This document shows, piece after piece, positions 5,346 through 7,440 of a stretch of 7,440 bases of DNA. The stretch's first letter is position 1; every line of letters begins with the position of its first letter. The DNA comes from JBBIJH01 sp037446075 (GTDB lineage: Bacteria > Bacteroidota > Ignavibacteria > UBA10030 > JAHEZR01), in assembly GCA_037446075.1 (NCBI GenBank), contig JBBIJH010000131.1:1-7440 (forward strand), written 5' to 3'. The notes beneath the pieces are model-generated. The model saw only the letters and a program-made list of their open reading frames with translations, was not told the DNA's origin and ran no database searches. A program made the translations under genes and the position numbers.

Positions 5346-6050
5346 TCAGCATCCTCCCTTGACGTAGGCATCATTCACCCCATCAAGGAAATGCCAGAGT
5401 GTCTTTGCCGCCTCCTCTGCGGCACGCAGAACACGCTCCTGCCTAACTTCCGTGTCACAGTGAAGACTGAGGATCTCTCTCTCCGCCTTCCTATGGATGA
5501 GGTCGGCCTGCTCATGAACGGTGAAGAATGAGACGGCTTGTAGCTCGTCAATCCCGTAAAACGCTTTCAGCCCCTCTCGTTTTGTGCGCGCGACTTCCGG
5601 AATCTGTGATTCGTACGCATAGAGCGCAGCAATCCCCTCCAAGAAATCCTGACTCCGAGTCAATCTCCTCATTGTGTTCACAGACTGAATCGTGGACGGA
5701 AGAAGCTCCGCTGATTGCGTCTGCTCTCGTCGTACACCAAGTGCCTCAGCAAATCTAAGCCATAGCTCGGGGTGGTTCTCATCTCCTTGCTCTTCGTCCT
5801 GCAGATTCTCCAAGAGAAGCAGGCGGGCTCTTCGGTCGTCGCAGTTCGAGTGGACGGCGCTGACGTACGTCGGGAATGCACGCACGTGTGCGTAATATTG
5901 CTTTGCGTACTCAGCGAGTGTTGCTCTACTGAGCTTCCCTTCATTCCAGCTTTGATAAAAAGGGTGCTTGAGCATTGCGTGGCGCTCGATGACTTCATCG
6001 AGCATGCGGAGAAAGTTCTCGCCCCTTGTTGCTGGCTTGTGGCTAAACAT
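5346..6050 (-). CDS. CADD-family protein, putative self-sacrificing p-aminobenzoate synthase
   Basis: A 234-residue all-helical TenA/PqqC-fold protein that matches the CADD family throughout (HPFYQSW, YAKQYYAHVRAFPTYVSAVH, DEEQGDENHPELW, ALYAYESQIPEVARTK, FFTVHEQADLIH). Chlamydia trachomatis CADD (231 residues) is an oxygen-dependent dimetal enzyme that makes p-aminobenzoate for folate from its own side chains, bypassing PabA/B/C. Relative to CADD as I remember it, every key residue is kept at a constant offset of +5. The metal ligands are E86, H93, E147, H179, D183 and H186. The proposed sacrificial tyrosine (Tyr27) is Y32 and the amine-donor lysine (Lys152) is K157. GAGGAGG lies 7 bases before the ATG at 6050. 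The gene is 168 bases downstream of the radical SAM gene on the same strand, so co-transcription is possible. A TATTAT (6087-6082, minus) is present without a good -35. The family is sure; the activity is inferred. Confidence 0.9.
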   Translation of the reverse strand: MFSHKPATRGENFLRMLDEVIERHAMLKHPFYQSWNEGKLSRATLAEYAKQYYAHVRAFPTYVSAVHSNCDDRRARLLLLENLQDEEQGDENHPELWLRFAEALGVRREQTQSAELLPSTIQSVNTMRRLTRSQDFLEGIAALYAYESQIPEVARTKREGLKAFYGIDELQAVSFFTVHEQADLIHRKAEREILSLHCDTEVRQERVLRAAEEAAKTLWHFLDGVNDAYVKGGC

Positions 6051-6057
6051 TGCATTG

Positions 6058-6064
6058 CCTCCTC
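6058..6064 (-). promoter_or_regulatory. Strong ribosome binding site of the CADD gene
   Basis: On the minus strand GAGGAGG ends 7 bases before the ATG at 6050. Another ATG at 6055 is only 2 bases away from the site and in a different frame, so spacing and protein homology both select 6050. Confidence 0.8.
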
Positions 6065-6177
6065 GCTTTATGATGTTGGTTATAATAGAGTCAGATGATC
6101 CTTTCTGTAGTTTCTATTACGGGAAGGAACTAACCTTGCTCAACTACAATGGAGACCAACGGGGGGAATTACACAGA

Positions 6178-6220
6178 AGGAGGTAAAGCTCGTGCAGGGG
6201 ATCGGCAACTTCCGCCTCCT
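6178..6220 (-). repeat. Inverted repeat overlapping the radical SAM stop codon
   Basis: On the minus strand AGGAGG (6220-6215), overlapping the TAG stop by two bases, is complementary to CCTCCT (6183-6178), with 31 bases between that contain a CGG/CCG pair. No T tract follows. It may fold at the end of the radical SAM message, but it does not look like an intrinsic terminator and chance is possible. Confidence 0.25.
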
Positions 6221-7325
6221 AGTTCGGCGAGAAGACGTTTCCTCTCAGCTCCTTCAAGCTTTCCTCATCCCACACGCCTGGGATCCTCGTTTTGCACTTC
6301 GGGCATCTTCCCTTGAGAATATTGATCCTCAAGACGTTGAACCCGTAGCGCTCAACGAGGAGTGCGTGGCATGAATGACAGTATGTGTTCTCCAAATCGT
6401 CTACCATGCCGGGCAGATTACCCGCGTAGACGTAGTTCAATCCCGCCCTTCGGCCAATCTCTGCTGCCCGGAAAAGCGTCTCGACTGAGGTGTTATCGGG
6501 GTCAGTCATCTTATAGTCTTTGTGGAATGCAGTCACGTGCCATGGGATGTTCACATCGACTGACGCGATGAAATCTGCGATCTGTTTCAACTCTGCGTCA
6601 GAGTCGTTGAAGGTGGGGACGACCAGTGTAACGATCTCGACCCAAAACTTTCTCTCCTTTAACATCCTGATCGTATCTAACACATTTTGTAGCAACCCGC
6701 CTAGCTTTCTGTAGTTCTTGTCGTTGAATCCTTTCAAATCTACTTTGTAAAGATCAACGTATGGACGGATGTAATCAAGAACCTCGGGCGTGCCATTTCC
6801 ATTCGAGACGTAGGAGCCAACCAACCCCATCTCTTTCGCAACTTTAAAGATTTCGACTGCCCATTCGCTCGTGATGAGCGGCTCGTTGTACGTGCTGGTG
6901 ACGACTCGAGCTTTGTACCGGAGGGCAGCGTCAACGAACTGCTCGGGGCTAATGTATTCGGGCGGTGCACCTGCGACTGGATCGCGGAGAGCCTGCGACG
7001 TCACCCAGTTCTGACAGTACGAGCAGTGGTAGTCGCAGCCGAGCATTCCGAAGCTCATCGCCCGAGCGCCGGGGAAGGCGTGGAAGAAAGGCTTCTTTTC
7101 AATCGGATCGATCTGCACGGAACCCACGTAGCCCCAGGGGACGAATAGCTTTCCTCCCACGTTGAATCTCACACGACAGATGCCGTCTCTTCCGGGTGGA
7201 ATCTTACACCGGTGTCCACAGCTATAGCAGCGCACCCAGTCGTTCGGGAGCTTCTCGTAAAGCGTGCCTTCCTTGGTGTGCTCTTTGAGGAGCTTTTCTA
7301 GAGTGATTGTTTCCGTCACAGGCAT
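6219..7325 (-). CDS. amrS: AmmeMemoRadiSam system radical SAM enzyme
   Basis: A 368-residue radical SAM protein. The [4Fe-4S] site is C97, C101 and C104 (GCDYHCSYCQN). It is preceded by the family's cysteine cluster C33, C36, C40 and C50 (RCYSCGHRCKIPPGRDGIC) and the segment VGSVQIDPIEKKPFFHAFPG. Later come TSTYNEPLITSEWA, YVSNGNGTPE, DLYKVDLKGFN and AFHKDYKM. A C-terminal zinc-ribbon-like knuckle (C316, C319, C341, C344) closes the protein. This is the architecture of the AmmeMemoRadiSam radical SAM protein (amrS is a family nickname), usually found beside AMMECR1 and Memo homologs; it is related to pyruvate formate-lyase activating enzymes, and its substrate is unknown to me. The partner genes are not visible but could lie beyond 7440. 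The frame opens at 7373, but that ATG lies within a promoter; ATG 7325 with GAGG 6 bases upstream is the better start. The CADD gene follows downstream. Confidence 0.92.
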   Translation of the reverse strand: MPVTETITLEKLLKEHTKEGTLYEKLPNDWVRCYSCGHRCKIPPGRDGICRVRFNVGGKLFVPWGYVGSVQIDPIEKKPFFHAFPGARAMSFGMLGCDYHCSYCQNWVTSQALRDPVAGAPPEYISPEQFVDAALRYKARVVTSTYNEPLITSEWAVEIFKVAKEMGLVGSYVSNGNGTPEVLDYIRPYVDLYKVDLKGFNDKNYRKLGGLLQNVLDTIRMLKERKFWVEIVTLVVPTFNDSDAELKQIADFIASVDVNIPWHVTAFHKDYKMTDPDNTSVETLFRAAEIGRRAGLNYVYAGNLPGMVDDLENTYCHSCHALLVERYGFNVLRINILKGRCPKCKTRIPGVWDEESLKELRGNVFSPN

Positions 7326-7351
7326 GAAGAACCTCGCTGACGTTCGACAAT

Positions 7352-7380
7352 AAGGTACTGGAGAAAACGGCAAATGTCAA
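7352..7380 (-). promoter_or_regulatory. Promoter of the radical SAM gene
   Basis: On the minus strand TTGACA (7380-7375) is a perfect -35, followed by 17 bases and TACCTT (7357-7352). Transcription would start near 7345, about 20 bases before the ATG at 7325. The upstream in-frame ATG at 7373 would then not be transcribed. The gene is probably the first of its unit. Confidence 0.6.
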
Positions 7381-7389
7381 GTCGCCGAT

Positions 7390-7431
7390 TTGCCTCACGA
7401 AAAATCTATTCAAGATGGGGGTGTTGCCTCA
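7390..7431 (-). repeat. Pair of 8-base direct repeats upstream of the radical SAM promoter
   Basis: TGAGGCAA (minus strand) occurs at 7397-7390 and 7431-7424, 34 bases apart, just upstream of the -35 box. The spacing is about three helical turns, which would suit an activator, but the repeats are short. I see no coding sequence in 7381-7440. Confidence 0.2.
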
Positions 7432-7440
7432 TGTAAGTTT

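Noticed and set aside
5023..5352. 109-codon minus-strand frame whose ATG overlaps the CADD stop (ATGCTGA)
   Set aside because: The overlap looks operon-like, but GGGAGG abuts the ATG with no spacing, and most of the frame is antisense to the conserved end of the envelope protein gene. The first ~40 residues match nothing I know.
6178..6374. Plus-strand GTG frame at 6192 preceded by a strong AGGAGGT (6178-6184)
   Set aside because: Nearly all of it is antisense to the conserved C-terminus of the radical SAM gene, and the 60-residue product has no recognisable features.

Overview
The window looks like chromosomal DNA from an uncultivated Gram-negative bacterium in a draft assembly, since a run of 10 Ns (593-602) interrupts it. 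A secreted beta-barrel-like protein implies an outer membrane. Three promoter-like sites pair TTGACA/T with a TAnnTT -10 (one continues into TTTG, as in Bacteroidetes promoters). These sites and the mix of families suggest the FCB superphylum (Ignavibacteria-, Zixibacteria- or Latescibacteria-like). The phylum is inference, as no rRNA or marker gene is present.

Layout. (1) 1-2126, plus strand: the end of an L-fucose/L-arabinose isomerase-family gene, then a GxxExxY-family gene bracketed by inverted repeats, then a scaffold gap, then a full-length xylulokinase gene. The sugar genes form an isomerase-kinase pair feeding a ketose phosphate into the pentose phosphate pathway, and the GxxExxY cassette appears to have been placed between them. 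(2) 2127-4054, plus strand: a terminator-like hairpin and a clear promoter lead into a GAF + PP2C (SpoIIE/RsbU-type) phosphatase gene and a STAS anti-sigma-factor-antagonist gene. These are two parts of a partner-switching signalling module, and no RsbW-type kinase gene is visible. (3) 4055-5220, plus strand: a 302-base intergenic region with a promoter-like site and several potential stem-loops precedes a secreted, probably outer-membrane, protein of unknown function. (4) 5346-7325, minus strand, convergent with the rest: an AmmeMemoRadiSam-type radical SAM gene with a good promoter, followed by a CADD-family gene. CADD is the oxygen-dependent, self-sacrificing p-aminobenzoate synthase of Chlamydia, and every metal ligand and the proposed sacrificial Tyr and Lys are present here.

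The most interesting points are the GxxExxY cassette with 15/17 inverted repeats and a degraded nuclease motif, the fully conserved CADD active site next to an AmmeMemoRadiSam radical SAM gene, the phosphatase/antagonist pair without its kinase, and the possibly structured leader of the envelope protein gene. I see no CRISPR array, tRNA, rRNA, transposase or phage gene.
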